Origin: Cryptomeria japonica
Taxonomy: Eukaryota > Streptophyta > Pinopsida > Cupressales > Cupressaceae
NCBI RefSeq assembly: GCF_030272615.1
Contig: NC_081405.1
Span: forward strand, 471,316,008 to 471,380,007
Reading direction: 5' to 3'
DNA length: 64,000 nt
The position numbers were made by a program, and so were the translations under genes. Within the stretch, counting starts at the first letter, position 1. Each line of letters starts with the position of its first letter. The notes beneath the pieces are model-generated. The model made no database searches. It was not told the DNA's origin and worked only from the letters and a program-made list of their open reading frames with translations. Below are positions 31,482-42,463 of the stretch, piece by piece.

Positions 31482-32369
31482 TTATTCTAAGCTAACTCCT
31501 TGCGCTGCCGATGAGGTTGTCGCTTCTGTAGGCACATTATTTTGTTCAGGTCCTTTGTCTCTGAATATTCTGAAAAGTCTGATGGCTGAAGTGACGGATT
31601 TTCCTTTGGGAATTAGGATGTTAGCTATCCTCATTTTCCATGTCTTCAAGTTTCTATGAATGCCACTTAGTTCTGTCACCATGCTGAGTGTCTGAGGCAT
31701 AGAAATTCTCAAGGAAGAGTAAATATCAATCAACCTTTCGATGGTATTTTCACTGAAGTTTGTCTTGTTAAAAAGCTGTTGATCTACCATGTTCTGGAAG
31801 CTATTCTGTAACACCTGCGAATCTTCCATCAATGTCACATCTGGGAGAAGAGTAGTGAGTTGTCCTTGGAGTTTGGTACACACTTGATCACATGAAAGCA
31901 TGAGCTTTTCTAACTCTGATGAAACTTGATCTATGATCACTAGTTTCCAGTTAATGCTTTCCATCCATATCTCTAGATAATCTTTTTCATTATTAGGCAA
32001 GATTTTCTCGGTTGCAAGGGTGTCCATTCCAATTTCTATCATTTGTTTAAAATCATTCACAATTTCTTTCCAGGCTGCCTCCTCTTTCTTGACATTCCTC
32101 AAGTCTTTCTCAATAGTATTTTTCTTTATTAAGGCTTCATCATGGATAGATTTTGCTTGGACTAGGAATTCACATGCGAGAGTTTTGACCTTTTCTACCC
32201 ATCCTTCAGTTACCTTTCCATAGGCTTGGTACTTTTGAAGATTATCCATAACATTCTTTTCAATTACTCCTTCTGGTGTAATTGGCTGGCGATCTACACT
32301 TAGTGGCATAGTGGAGGTATCAACTACGGATCTCAAGTAAGAAGACAAAGTGTGCACCTGTTGTTTCAA
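31482..32369 (-). CDS. LTR-encoded protein D, C-terminal 295 aa in shifted frame
   Basis: The frame is open upstream of its nominal first codon, which is TTG rather than ATG, to a stop at about 32,442. It is therefore best read as the continuation of the 651-aa frame after a one-base shift. The content is helical with Glu, Lys and Leu patterns such as KNTIEKDLRNVKKEEAAWK, like the C-terminal parts of A and B. It ends with a stop at 31,482. Joined length would be close to 950 aa. Confidence 0.7.
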   Translation of the reverse strand: MKQQVHTLSSYLRSVVDTSTMPLSVDRQPITPEGVIEKNVMDNLQKYQAYGKVTEGWVEKVKTLACEFLVQAKSIHDEALIKKNTIEKDLRNVKKEEAAWKEIVNDFKQMIEIGMDTLATEKILPNNEKDYLEIWMESINWKLVIIDQVSSELEKLMLSCDQVCTKLQGQLTTLLPDVTLMEDSQVLQNSFQNMVDQQLFNKTNFSENTIERLIDIYSSLRISMPQTLSMVTELSGIHRNLKTWKMRIANILIPKGKSVTSAIRLFRIFRDKGPEQNNVPTEATTSSAAQGVSLE

Positions 32370-34321
32370 TTGATCCTTGGATTGCTTGGAAATGATGAAT
32401 CCATGACTAAAGTATTTTGCTGTGCTACTTGTCGTAGGGATTCAAAAGGAACTGAGGGAGATATGGAATGCATTCCATCATCAAATCTTGTGTCATCTAG
32501 AATTTCCACTGGAACTTGATCCTTTACTTGACTTGCAATAGAATTTTCTTCTATGTCTTTTTCTCTGGATTTCTTCCTCTTTTGTCGGGGTTCATCACCA
32601 CATGTGTTTTGAAGATTGTTCCTCCTTGGAGGGTCTTCATCTCCATCACTTCCTTGAGTATTCTGGTAAGAAGGAGTATCCCTAGCTGGAGTATAGGAAG
32701 AATGCAGCGACGTAGAGCTCTCAAGCTGACTTCCTTTCTTTCTTGGAGCTTCCTTTGTTGGTCTGGTAGCAGTCATTTGAGTAATCTTCTTCTTAATCCA
32801 GGCTTCAGAATTCTTGATTACAAAACTTGTTCTTTCTCTAACATCTCTCATTTCCGGACCTGCCCAATTCAAACTGGGAAGTGGCTGGGACTGGACTTGC
32901 TCAAAATAGATAGGATCAATCAAATCAGATCCATCATCTTCAATGCCTTCTATGGTCCAATCCATCTTGAAATCTTTCATTTGCTTCAAAGTTAACCTGG
33001 TCCAATCTCTTTTTCTAACCTCGAATTCGTCTTCGCAATCCTCCCAAAAGTCTTCGAGATTAGGAAAATGAAAATAGCCAGGGCCTAACTTTAAGCTGCT
33101 CTTGACATAATCCTTACTATCAAAAGGAAACCTCATCTGATATGGATACAAGTTGACCTTGGATAAAGCTTTTTCTGTCTCATCTGCTCTTGAACTTGAC
33201 TCACATCTATAGTGCCCGAGACAAATGGGAAAGGCTACCCCTCTATTCTTTCTATCTCTGCATTTCTTTTGAACTGAAACCAATTGCCAACAAAGCTCAA
33301 CTAAAATGAGCTTATCATCAACATATCTGGGTAGCTTGTGTGGATAACCTTCAAATCCTCCTACTCGAAGATAGGTAAATCTCGGAAACTGGATGAAGAA
33401 ACTTCCATATTTCTTTATCAATTTAGCAGCTTCCTTTGATATTCTGGTGGCGATGTCTCCTTGTAATAACCTTACTGCCCACATTGTGAAAGCATCATTC
33501 ACCCGCCTGAAATACACAAAGCTTTCTTCAAGTTGCAATTGCTTGTAATAATGGTAAACTTGAGTTTCTTGATTCAAGACACCATTAGTACTCAACCCTG
33601 GCCATGACCTCAAATTAGCAATAGCATATATCAAGTAAGAGATCATATGGAAACGTTGACTTGTTTTAAAGTGCACTAACTGGTCATGTATGCAGTTGCT
33701 GATGAGATGGCCCCAGTCAATGAATTGTTTACCAGCAGAGATGACTGTTATGAAGAGATACATCCACATTTCAAACTCAGTGGAGTCAGGACTTCCTGTC
33801 ACTCTATGGAGTAACAAAATCAAGTAACAAATCTCTTTGATGAAAAGAGAACGATGGAGTGTTTTTGGAAGCTGAGACTGTCCTCCCCGTGGTGCAACCA
33901 TCCATTCTTTAGCCAGATTGTTAAGGCATTTGCTTCTATTGTCGCTGAAGTATTTATAAGCTTTTTGCTTATCAATGTGAGTGAACTTTTCCTTATATGG
34001 CAAACGAAGAATAATAGCTATTGAAATTCCGTCTAGTTTGGCCATTAAGGATCCATCTGCAGCTCTTATCTCTCTCGCATCGGGATTATATCTTTTTGAG
34101 CATTCTAGTACCAAATCTGCACATTGAATTGATATGGGAAAACATGCTGCTTCAATCAAGCCACTTCCCGCCACTCTGCAAGACAATTTTGATCTGTCAC
34201 CTTCCATGAAGAACCTTTTGATCTCCTGCAAATTTATGTGCCCAATCTTGGTATCATGAGCCTCTGGAATCATGGTGGTGATCATCGGAGCGTACTCGTA
34301 CTCCTGAGCTTTGTACTTCAT
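32366..34321 (-). CDS. LTR-encoded protein D, N-terminal 651 aa
   Basis: This long minus-strand ORF in solo LTR D starts MKYKAQEYEYAP. It has the family motifs: DTKIGHINLQE, GSGLIEAACFPISIQ, FEMWMYLF, DWGHLIS, FHMISYLIYA, VNDAFTM, YGSFFIQFPRFTYLRV and LPRYVDDK. A Ser/Lys/Asp-rich linker with a basic KKKSREKD-type cluster follows. It then stops at 32,366 while a second open frame continues the protein. The two frames overlap for about 75 bases (32,369-32,444), consistent with one indel. It is strongly diverged from A and B but the architecture is the same. Confidence 0.8.
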   Translation of the reverse strand: MKYKAQEYEYAPMITTMIPEAHDTKIGHINLQEIKRFFMEGDRSKLSCRVAGSGLIEAACFPISIQCADLVLECSKRYNPDAREIRAADGSLMAKLDGISIAIILRLPYKEKFTHIDKQKAYKYFSDNRSKCLNNLAKEWMVAPRGGQSQLPKTLHRSLFIKEICYLILLLHRVTGSPDSTEFEMWMYLFITVISAGKQFIDWGHLISNCIHDQLVHFKTSQRFHMISYLIYAIANLRSWPGLSTNGVLNQETQVYHYYKQLQLEESFVYFRRVNDAFTMWAVRLLQGDIATRISKEAAKLIKKYGSFFIQFPRFTYLRVGGFEGYPHKLPRYVDDKLILVELCWQLVSVQKKCRDRKNRGVAFPICLGHYRCESSSRADETEKALSKVNLYPYQMRFPFDSKDYVKSSLKLGPGYFHFPNLEDFWEDCEDEFEVRKRDWTRLTLKQMKDFKMDWTIEGIEDDGSDLIDPIYFEQVQSQPLPSLNWAGPEMRDVRERTSFVIKNSEAWIKKKITQMTATRPTKEAPRKKGSQLESSTSLHSSYTPARDTPSYQNTQGSDGDEDPPRRNNLQNTCGDEPRQKRKKSREKDIEENSIASQVKDQVPVEILDDTRFDDGMHSISPSVPFESLRQVAQQNTLVMDSSFPSNPRIN

Positions 34322-36859
34322 GATGGTATTTCCACAAACCCTTTGTATTGAGGTCCTCTATGTCAATGTTACTGGAACTTTGAGACTTTGAAGATTTGTG
34401 ACTGACTTGATTAAGTGACTATGTCTCGCCCATAAGCAAGATCTACCTACTGTCTTTATCATGAATGATCCATTTGTTCCTCCTTGAATGGCTGCTCATG
34501 ATTAACCTGACAATCAATGACAAAATGTTACCTTCTTCAAACTGAGGTTTGTGATTGACCTCTCTGTCACTTCTTTGAATGGAAAAATGACTTTTCTTTT
34601 GGTTCTTTGGGGCTGATTATGACAAAGACTCGGACCATTATCTCCTCACTGTTTATTGAACTGCGCATTAGACCTATTGGGGTTGTTGTGATAGCTGTGA
34701 CCATGCCTGATAGATTCTCCGCTCATTGATGATTTCTATCAACCATCCATGTTGTCAATGTCTTCAGTATTGTGAGTCAATTGTCCAATAGCTTGGACTG
34801 TACTACCACTGTGTCTTGGTTTTGTTTTCTTTTTGGTCTAAACCTCTTATCACTGTCTTTGCAACTTTATCGATGTGTCTCTGGGTCACTGCACTTTGCT
34901 ACCTGCCTGTAGACTGCTCACACAGACCCTATCAAACGGTTCACTTGCCTTATCTTTGCTTCCAGATTTCTTTGAAAATCAATTTGGGTATGTCGCCTTT
35001 GAGAAGATGCAAACAAAGTTATTGAACACGGCTCCAAACGTGCCAATTGTATATTTTTTTTAAAACGTCTAAAGCCTTTTCAATAAATCCACTCACTGCA
35101 AATTTTGAGAATCATTATGTTACATGGGACGACCTCTCTTATGAGGTGGCTGCCAACATTTTTCATATCGTGTCTATGCTTCAACATTTTGCATGCAAGT
35201 GTCGAATCATAACCAAAGTGGCCTAAACCATATAATGAAATGCATCAAAGATATTTCATCCCATCAGCTGCTAATATTGTAGTTTGCGCCAAATGACCTT
35301 GTTGAAGAAGCTTTAGAGATCCTCAAGAAAGTGTAGATGGTACCTGCAAATTGAGTGCGTGGACGGCCATAAGTGCAGAATATTCCCATTCAAAGTTGTT
35401 TAGAAATATTTTTGATAAGCCAGTGAAAGATTCTTGTTGACGGCGTTCAATCACAATAGTCGGTGCGATAGCCTTTAATCTCACAACAAAGACTTACATA
35501 TGTTTACCCAACGCATATAATTATGGATATGGCTGAACCGACCTCCTTTTACAAAAGATGAAATTTCACCAGGCCACACGAATAAAACATGGCGATTGTG
35601 CTAGCAATCTTGGTTTATTTATGTTTACACACTAATTTTCCAGATTCCAATGCTTATCGCTTGTTTTATCTGACTTCAGCAGTTGAGAATTTTGCATTCA
35701 CACGTCAAATATTGTAAGACACTAATTTCCTGGTTTGAAATCTTATCGCTTGGTTATTTTGACCCGTCGGTGCTTCATACAGATAACACATTGATTCCTT
35801 TTCATATTGCACGCGCATGAACATTCAAAGGAGCAGGAAACTCTACCAGCGACTAGCCATCGATGGCTCACACTCCCGACCTAGCAACGCAACACCATCG
35901 CTTCAACTGCATCTGCGTGAAAGGAGCCATCGATACACATATGACATATCTGCAGAATACAAGGCGTTTGAAGACTTGTTATTCAATAGCTGTGAGTAGT
36001 CTTGAAGTTGCGAGTGGAGCACGATAGCCTGCATATCCATCGGCATGCAAAACAAATGTGGAGTAGTTAAAAAAAACGGTTTTCACCTTTCTTTCCGGCC
36101 ACGCGGTAGTTTTCTTTTGCCAAATGGACGTTCGAATGAGTTTGGTGGAGCGATTTCCTAGTTGTAGGAGGATCGGCATGTTAGCCAAACTAACCAAGCT
36201 GCCGATAGTAATCCGATATCTTTCATACCTAAGTGAGTTCGTTGCAAAACACTTGGTAACTTGATAAAGTTAGCCAACTCACCGATGAAAAGATGTCAAT
36301 GTGAAAACCTTGCATAAAGAAACATATCGGTCCCTTGATAATTTTACCAACTTGATGATAGTTTCTCATTCGCAACTCGAAATTGGTGTTCATTGGTCCT
36401 TTTAACCATTTTACCATGTTGCCGCTAACACTTGGTCAACTATCAGCATAGACCGTTGATGATCGTGTTTACTTTAAACTCTTCGAGAATGCCAATAACA
36501 ATCCTAGACAATACAATATTTTCATCCATTTATTGGCGATTCGAGGGATCATTTAACTTGGAGTTTTAGAGGTCAACATGTTACTTTGAATTATATCCTT
36601 TACTTTGAAAACGTTCATAGGATTACAAATACAAATACAAAGAGTTTCTCGATTTTCTCAAAAACATGATTTGCGACCCTTCACTATCATGATGTGAAGT
36701 ACAATTATAACTTGGGCGAATTTTGGGAATTCACATATGGTCCTCTTTTTTTTTACGAATATATCCAAATATTCGACGAACCATTCACACTAAAACGACC
36801 CGTTATTACATGGAAACGAAGAAGAAACATAGTTGTCAAATTTTCAATTAGGATCAACA
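34322..36859 (-). other. upstream part of LTR D
   Basis: 2.5 kb between the LTR start and the ORF. I see no palindrome array. There is one pair of loosely similar segments near 35,625-35,760 that share TTATCGCTTG and CACTAATTT. Confidence 0.5.
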
Positions 36860-36864
36860 AGGTT
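36860..36864. repeat. target-site duplication AGGTT, right of D
   Basis: Matches 30,678-30,682. The LTR of B resumes in the same register. Confidence 0.92.
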
Positions 36865-36884
36865 TAAGCCGAATGCGCTCCTTT

Positions 36885-37520
36885 TCGGACCCCAGGTCCG
36901 AACTTTGCGAAGTCAAGTTAAGCAAAAACGTAGCGCGATTATCCCTTTCGGACCTTAAGCTCCGAACTTTGCGAAGGCAAAGTAAAGCAAAAACATAGCG
37001 CGATTATCCCTTTCGGACCCTAAGGTCCGAACTTTTACGAAGGTAAAAGTTTAAAACATGAAGGCAGGTTTAAACTGAGTGCAATCTCACATTTCGGACC
37101 CCAGGTCCAAACTTTCACGAAAGTGAAAGTTTAAATATAACGCATATCACTTTCAGACCCCCACGTCCGAACTTTCGAAGTGAAAGTTAAAACTTAACAT
37201 GGCGAACACATTTCGGACCCCCACGTCCGAAATTTCGAAATCCAAGTTAAAAAAAATAACGTTGTGCGATCCTTTTCGGACCTCAGGTCCGAACTTCGGC
37301 GAAAGTGGAAGTTTAAAAAACAAATGCGCTCCTTTTCGGGCTAAAGCTCCGAGCTCCGAAAGTCAAGACAAGTCAGAACAACGCGATCATTTTCGGACTT
37401 TAGGTCCGAACCAACACGGAGATGAGAGTTTAAACACAACGCGATCATTTTCGGACTTTAGGTCCGAACCAACACGGAGATGAGAGTTTAAACACAACGC
37501 GATCATTTTCGGACCCCAGG
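36885..37520 (+). repeat. palindrome array, 3' LTR of B (right of D)
   Basis: Cores of the TTCGGACC / GGTCCGAA type repeat at about 60 bp, as in 23,075-23,720. Two more cores lie left of D, near 30,585 and 30,640. Confidence 0.85.
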
Positions 37521-38085
37521 TCCGAACCTTCAGCGAAGGTGAAAGTTTAAAAACGAAGGCAAAGTTAAAAAAAAAACTAATGCGATCATTTCTTGAGCTC
37601 CGAGGAAAAACGCAGAGGGCAAAGAAACACAAGGAAAAACGCGAAGCCAGTTTAAACGCAGAAGCACGAAGGAAAACACGGAGGTAGGAGTGAGGCACGT
37701 TGATGAAGTCCGAGTTTCGGACCATTTAAAAACGCCAAACACCCATCTTCGGACCCCTGAAGATTAGGTTGCGGAGCTCGCATTTCCAACCCCAGCTCCG
37801 AAGTCCGCAAAACTTTTTACCGCAAAACCCAGTCTTCAGCGCAAAACGCAATTTTAAACCACGGAACCGAAGACCGAGTAAAGCCAGGTTAAATTCGCAG
37901 CCTTCAATTTTGTCAAAATTCAAAGTTAAAAGGAATGCAATTCAAAATTTGAAAGGGCTCTCAAATCCGAAAACAAGGAGGTAAGACGCCACATTATCCT
38001 CCCATCAACCATTTAAAATTCAGATTGCTAGGCACAGAACTATGTGAAATTGATAAATCCTCTCTCATCCTCCAAACCGCGAAAA

Positions 38086-38094
38086 TTTAAATAG
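38086..38094 (+). promoter_or_regulatory. TATA box 1, 3' LTR of B
   Basis: TTTAAATAG lies about 93 bp upstream of the leader-intron donor. Confidence 0.5.
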
Positions 38095-38186
38095 GAGGGA
38101 TAACCGTTGGGATTCAAATTTTGCAGGATCATCCGCTCGCCCCGCGCAACAAGGTCGGGCAATCACTCATCATTCGCTCCAATCAG

Positions 38187-38567
38187 GTAAGTACGCTTTA
38201 TCGCGTATGGTCATTTAATAATATGCGAATCAAATAGGCAAATACGCAAAATTTGAAATTCTTGAAGTCTGCATCGCCGTTATTCGAACATCCGAAATTT
38301 AGGATTCATCCCCAAGGTTTAGCCAGAAGCTGCATCTCTTTTCAAATTCAAACTTCTCATATTTTGCCTCTGTTGAAAATTAATCCAAAAGTTCGAAAAT
38401 GAGATTGCATAGTCATAAATCTTTAGGAATATGATGCTGTTAAAGTTAATCAAATTGTTAGCCAAAATGATATTTAAACTAATCCCGGTTTGTTGGAACA
38501 CTTCTGTTATTATCTAACCCGCATTATCGTTCTTGTATCACCTTGTAATCCGTGTCTGGCTGTGCAG
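38187..38567 (+). other. probable 5' UTR intron of the LTR B ORF
   Basis: Donor CAG then GTAAGTA and acceptor TGGCTGTGCAG stand just before the ATG at 38,573. They are conserved in the 5' LTR copy, and similar sites are seen in the E copy (minus, acceptor near 44,459, donor near 44,890). Confidence 0.62.
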
Positions 38568-38572
38568 GATAA

Positions 38573-41500
38573 ATGCCTAAATCAGCGGCAGAATCATCAA
38601 AAACACCCGCTGCAGCAGAAACCTCACGAGCATCCAAATCAGACATCCCACGGAAAGTTGAAAGAATGAAGTATCAGTATCAGAGGGGAGGATTAAGGAA
38701 GTCAAAGGTCCAGAGCGTCTGGGACAACATTGGTGACACCGACCTTGGCCACATTGATATTCAGGATTTCAGGGATCGGGTCTTCTCGCCCAACGCATAT
38801 GGCAGGCCTAGGCAAATGGTGGAAAGTGGCATCGCCCAAGCAGCAGGTTTTCCTCCAGCAATCCAGAACTATGAATTAGTAGTGGAAGCTGCTCGGCATT
38901 ACGAACCAAAGTCCAGATTGGTGCTTCTGGAAAATATAACTATCGCCGACTTCTCCCCTGAGGCTATTGGTGATGCATTTGATATCCCCTTTCCAAATAA
39001 TCCCATAGCTACAACAATGGACGAGGCACAAGGGGCATATGATATGAACCCGGCCCGATGCAGGGCATTGATTAACGAAGAATGGTTCAAGGAGAAAAGG
39101 CCTTCAAGCACCAGGATTGTGAAAAAGACCCCCAGGAGTGACTTTCATAATGAACATGGGGACATGGTCACCTTACTTAGCCGAGTCATAGGACTTCCTA
39201 AGTCTAACTACTTTGAAGAATGGATGTTCTATTTTACAGAACAGGTCTTTGCCGGAAAGTCTAAGTTTGACTGGGCCCAGATCATAAGTGATAACATCCA
39301 CGCTCAGCTAATTGAACTCGAGACAAAGAAGTATTTCACCATGACCTCCTATTTGGTCTATATGTTCGCAAAGAACCAGCCACTGCCAGGATTAATAATG
39401 AAAGGTGAGATCGGGAATGGGCCTGGTCAGGTAAAGGTTTATGACTGCTACCCGCAGCTGCACTACCAGGATATAGCTCAAAGGGAAAAGAGCAGCCCGG
39501 CTTACGCGGTTGGTCAGTACGAACGCGTCAACGACGCCTTCACAATGCACCTAGTCAGGCTAATGCAGGCAGGGTTACACATCAGGCTCTCGGAGCAAGC
39601 TACCATTTTAGTGCAGAGGTATGGGGCCTGGTTCATTCAGTTCCCAAGGTTCTCCTACATCCGAATAGCTGGTTTCGAAGGTGCCCCCCTTCGACTTCCG
39701 CGGTACCCAACCGATAAGGTAGTCCTCATGGAGGTGGCAAGACAATCACGCCCTGCCGGCATATTATTACGAGAGAGCAAGCAGGCTGGATTCGCATTTC
39801 CAATGATCATAGGCAGCCATGATGTCCAATTGAGAACCCCCACCCTAGCAGAGGAGTCCCTTGCAGAGCTGGCCTCTTATGGCCTACAGGAACATTTCCC
39901 AAGGAAATGTTTTGATCATGACAATTTGGCGAAGAGAGCTTACGGTAGGCGCTACAGAGCAAAGGAGTCAATTGAAGATTATCGGAAAAATTGCTCCGAT
40001 GACTACGAAGTCAGGCGACGGGAATATTCTAGATTGAGTGTGCAGCAAATGCGACTCTTTGAGTACCGTCAGGTCCCGGATCAGCTCACAGACTCGGGGA
40101 ACTGCCTCCAAGTCCGAGAATTCGAAGCAGTAAGGCACCTCTTGCCAGGCGTTGATTGGTCTCAAGACCCAATCACGGATTTCGAAGCAGTCATGGCAGC
40201 CCCGGCAAGATACACAGATCAATGGTTACATCACCAGATCGAGAGGCTAGTCCATGAGGGGGTCCAATTTACTTACCATCTGATGGGCAGTTTCGACTCT
40301 CAGTCTTCCGAAGACGAAAGGACATCAGCTGAGAAACCAGAGAAAAGAAAGAAAGCTAAGGCTTGCAGAGAGACTCGAACGTCCAAAAGAACAAGAAGGG
40401 AGAAGATTCCCATAAGAAGGCCAGAGACCACTTCATCTTCAAAGGACCCCAATTCGTCCGACGACGCCATAGATTTAGATTGCATACCTGCTCCGCCTTC
40501 CCAGAGCGACATAGAGGCATTCCAAGCCAATGATCCTCCTGCTCCAGATATGCCGGACACCGAGCAAAAGGGCCCCAATCCGACTAAGCCGGGTGACCAA
40601 ATAAAGGAAGGAGAAATCCCATCCACCCAGGGGATCGAAGTGCATGAACCTACCCAACAGAGCCGCCACGAATTGCTACTCCTCCATGCAGCCAAGGACG
40701 ACTCGACTGTCGAAGGGGAACAAAGAACAGACGAGATCCATGAGCTCGAGGGAACCAAGGAGCCACCGTCACAGGAAGATGTCAGACAATTATTCAGTGA
40801 GATAGGGGAGAACTCAGATGCAAACAAGGAGCTTCCTCCTTCTTTCACCCCTCCGATGGCGGGACAGCTGCTAATTTGTGATCAGCCGGTTGAAAGCATG
40901 GGAGAACAAGGTGCTAACTTAACCCCATCCTCAACCCAGACAGTGCCTCAAGAGTGGCTGATCGCCAGAGCTCAGCGTAGGGCCGCCACCAAGGCACCCA
41001 TCGATCTAGAGGACATCTTCTCACGAATGGATCAAGCAAAAGCGAAAGGGAAGAAGAAACCAAGAACATACTCTAAGATAACCAGGGATGAGCAAAGGAA
41101 CCGCACTCTTCATATTGCCACCCCGCCCGCGAACAAGCCAGCAGATCAAATAACACTGGCAGATTATAGCATCACGACTGTCCCCATCGGACGAGCTACA
41201 AAAGAGCAAGAAAAGGAGGAATTTAAGGACTCAGTGCAGAACATACTCAGACAGCTCGAGGAAATCACTGCCGAAAAGGATATGTATCGGGCCCGTGCTG
41301 AACAGGCCGAGGGATACATCGATAAGCTCCTGCGGCCATTACACAACCCCTCTGAATCCCATATTCCCCCAAGGGCATTGGCGCAAAGGACCACAACTGA
41401 ATTTGAAGGAATTCGGGATACCGCAAAGGCCGTCAAGGAATGGGTGCAAGACATCAAGAAAAAGGGAGAACAGATCCTCAAAGAAGTAAAGGAAATGGCT

Positions 41501-42208
41501 CTCCATCGAGAGCTCACTCTAGTCAGGCTGTTGGAAGTAAAGAGGGAATCCCTTCACATGCATGAAGTAGCGGCCTCTACCCTTCCCCTCCTAAGAGCTC
41601 TTTTCTGGACACATACACAGATTCCCACACTGCCTGACATCCTAGATCCCCATAGCATCAGTATTCTCAAGGAATGGTACTGGACCGTCACCATGAAGAA
41701 CGACGCCCAGGAAATTATTGACAAAGAAAATGACGCATGTGAGGCAATTCTGGGGAGCATGCAAGAACTAGGCAAGACCATCCTCCAATCAATGGTTTCG
41801 GGGTGGATAAATGACCTATCCGACAGTGTAATCCGGCCGGATTGGGAGGAAAGGTTGGGAGCAGATAAGGTTTCTTATTCCATTGAAGACTTGAGTTTTG
41901 CTGGTCAGTTCCATTCAGACATATTGTGCTTTGAGCGTAATCGCTCCAGCTGGAAGGACGGTTTAAGGCACGTGGACCAGTATCTCGAAGGCATGCAGTA
42001 CAAAATTCGCCACCCTCCCATGCCACCTTTTGGTCCCCTCTTCCAATTATGTATCAAGTTTCAGGAATATGTCTACAAGGAACGAGCAGCAGGTCGTGAT
42101 TTATGGCGAGAATACCTGCATGGCGAAGACCAGTTTCTACAGAAAGAATGTGAAACCAGAATAGAGAAAGTAGTTTCTCAAAAATGCCTTTTTCCCTCCA
42201 AATCTTAA
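38573..42208 (+). CDS. LTR-encoded protein B, 1,211 aa, intact, unknown function
   Basis: This intact ORF lies wholly inside the 3' LTR of element B. The start MPKSAAESSK is supported by the splice acceptor six bases upstream. The N-terminal domain (about 49-400) has WDNIGDTDLG, ESGIAQAAGFPPAIQ, DFHNEHGDMVTLL, FEEWMFYF near 214, DWAQIIS, FTMTSYLVYM, VNDAFTM, YGAWFIQFPRFSYIR near 350 and LPRYPTDK near 376. A charged linker carries a dense basic cluster near 590 (KRKKAKAC and SKRTRREK), likely a nuclear signal, and many acidic and Pro-rich repeats. The C-terminal part from about 880 is helical with coiled-coil character. The ORF is open over 1,211 codons although pol of the same element has several stops. 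Confidence 0.82.
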   Translation: MPKSAAESSKTPAAAETSRASKSDIPRKVERMKYQYQRGGLRKSKVQSVWDNIGDTDLGHIDIQDFRDRVFSPNAYGRPRQMVESGIAQAAGFPPAIQNYELVVEAARHYEPKSRLVLLENITIADFSPEAIGDAFDIPFPNNPIATTMDEAQGAYDMNPARCRALINEEWFKEKRPSSTRIVKKTPRSDFHNEHGDMVTLLSRVIGLPKSNYFEEWMFYFTEQVFAGKSKFDWAQIISDNIHAQLIELETKKYFTMTSYLVYMFAKNQPLPGLIMKGEIGNGPGQVKVYDCYPQLHYQDIAQREKSSPAYAVGQYERVNDAFTMHLVRLMQAGLHIRLSEQATILVQRYGAWFIQFPRFSYIRIAGFEGAPLRLPRYPTDKVVLMEVARQSRPAGILLRESKQAGFAFPMIIGSHDVQLRTPTLAEESLAELASYGLQEHFPRKCFDHDNLAKRAYGRRYRAKESIEDYRKNCSDDYEVRRREYSRLSVQQMRLFEYRQVPDQLTDSGNCLQVREFEAVRHLLPGVDWSQDPITDFEAVMAAPARYTDQWLHHQIERLVHEGVQFTYHLMGSFDSQSSEDERTSAEKPEKRKKAKACRETRTSKRTRREKIPIRRPETTSSSKDPNSSDDAIDLDCIPAPPSQSDIEAFQANDPPAPDMPDTEQKGPNPTKPGDQIKEGEIPSTQGIEVHEPTQQSRHELLLLHAAKDDSTVEGEQRTDEIHELEGTKEPPSQEDVRQLFSEIGENSDANKELPPSFTPPMAGQLLICDQPVESMGEQGANLTPSSTQTVPQEWLIARAQRRAATKAPIDLEDIFSRMDQAKAKGKKKPRTYSKITRDEQRNRTLHIATPPANKPADQITLADYSITTVPIGRATKEQEKEEFKDSVQNILRQLEEITAEKDMYRARAEQAEGYIDKLLRPLHNPSESHIPPRALAQRTTTEFEGIRDTAKAVKEWVQDIKKKGEQILKEVKEMALHRELTLVRLLEVKRESLHMHEVAASTLPLLRALFWTHTQIPTLPDILDPHSISILKEWYWTVTMKNDAQEIIDKENDACEAILGSMQELGKTILQSMVSGWINDLSDSVIRPDWEERLGADKVSYSIEDLSFAGQFHSDILCFERNRSSWKDGLRHVDQYLEGMQYKIRHPPMPPFGPLFQLCIKFQEYVYKERAAGRDLWREYLHGEDQFLQKECETRIEKVVSQKCLFPSKS

Positions 42209-42455
42209 AAGGTGCACTTTTGTCCCAAAAAGGTGACAGTTGACTTCTGGTCAACATATTGTAAAAGTTTTTGTACACCTCCTTTTTGGATTATTTCAAA
42301 AGTTGTAATTATCCTTTTTGGTAGTTATTGCTCCCTTTGGGGTAGTTGTAGATATTTACCCTCCTATTTATGGGTGTGGGTCCCCCTTTTTGTAAGGATG
42401 AATCTGGGCCACTTGTCTAGATTAGATCTTGGCCATTCATCCATTTTTGGAAACC

Positions 42456-42463
42456 TATTTAAG
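42456..42463 (+). promoter_or_regulatory. TATA box 2, 3' LTR of B
   Basis: TATTTAAG lies 250 bp after the ORF stop and about 90 bp before an ATTAAA signal at 42,548. LTR C keeps the same motif at 19,927-19,934. Confidence 0.5.

Larger units (their letters stand above)
30683..36859 (-). mobile_element. solo LTR D, 6.2 kb, carrying its own protein gene
   Basis: On the minus strand it starts TGTTGATCCT (36,859) and ends TTACCAACA (30,683). It is flanked by the exact duplication AGGTT (30,678-30,682 and 36,860-36,864). The interrupted LTR of B is restored exactly at GAAGGTTTAAGCC when D is removed. There is no second LTR, gag or pol. It carries an LTR ORF in two frames and a TATA box (31,171-31,178, minus) after the ORF. 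The 2.5 kb upstream of the ORF shows no clear palindrome array, unlike A, B and F. Confidence 0.88.
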
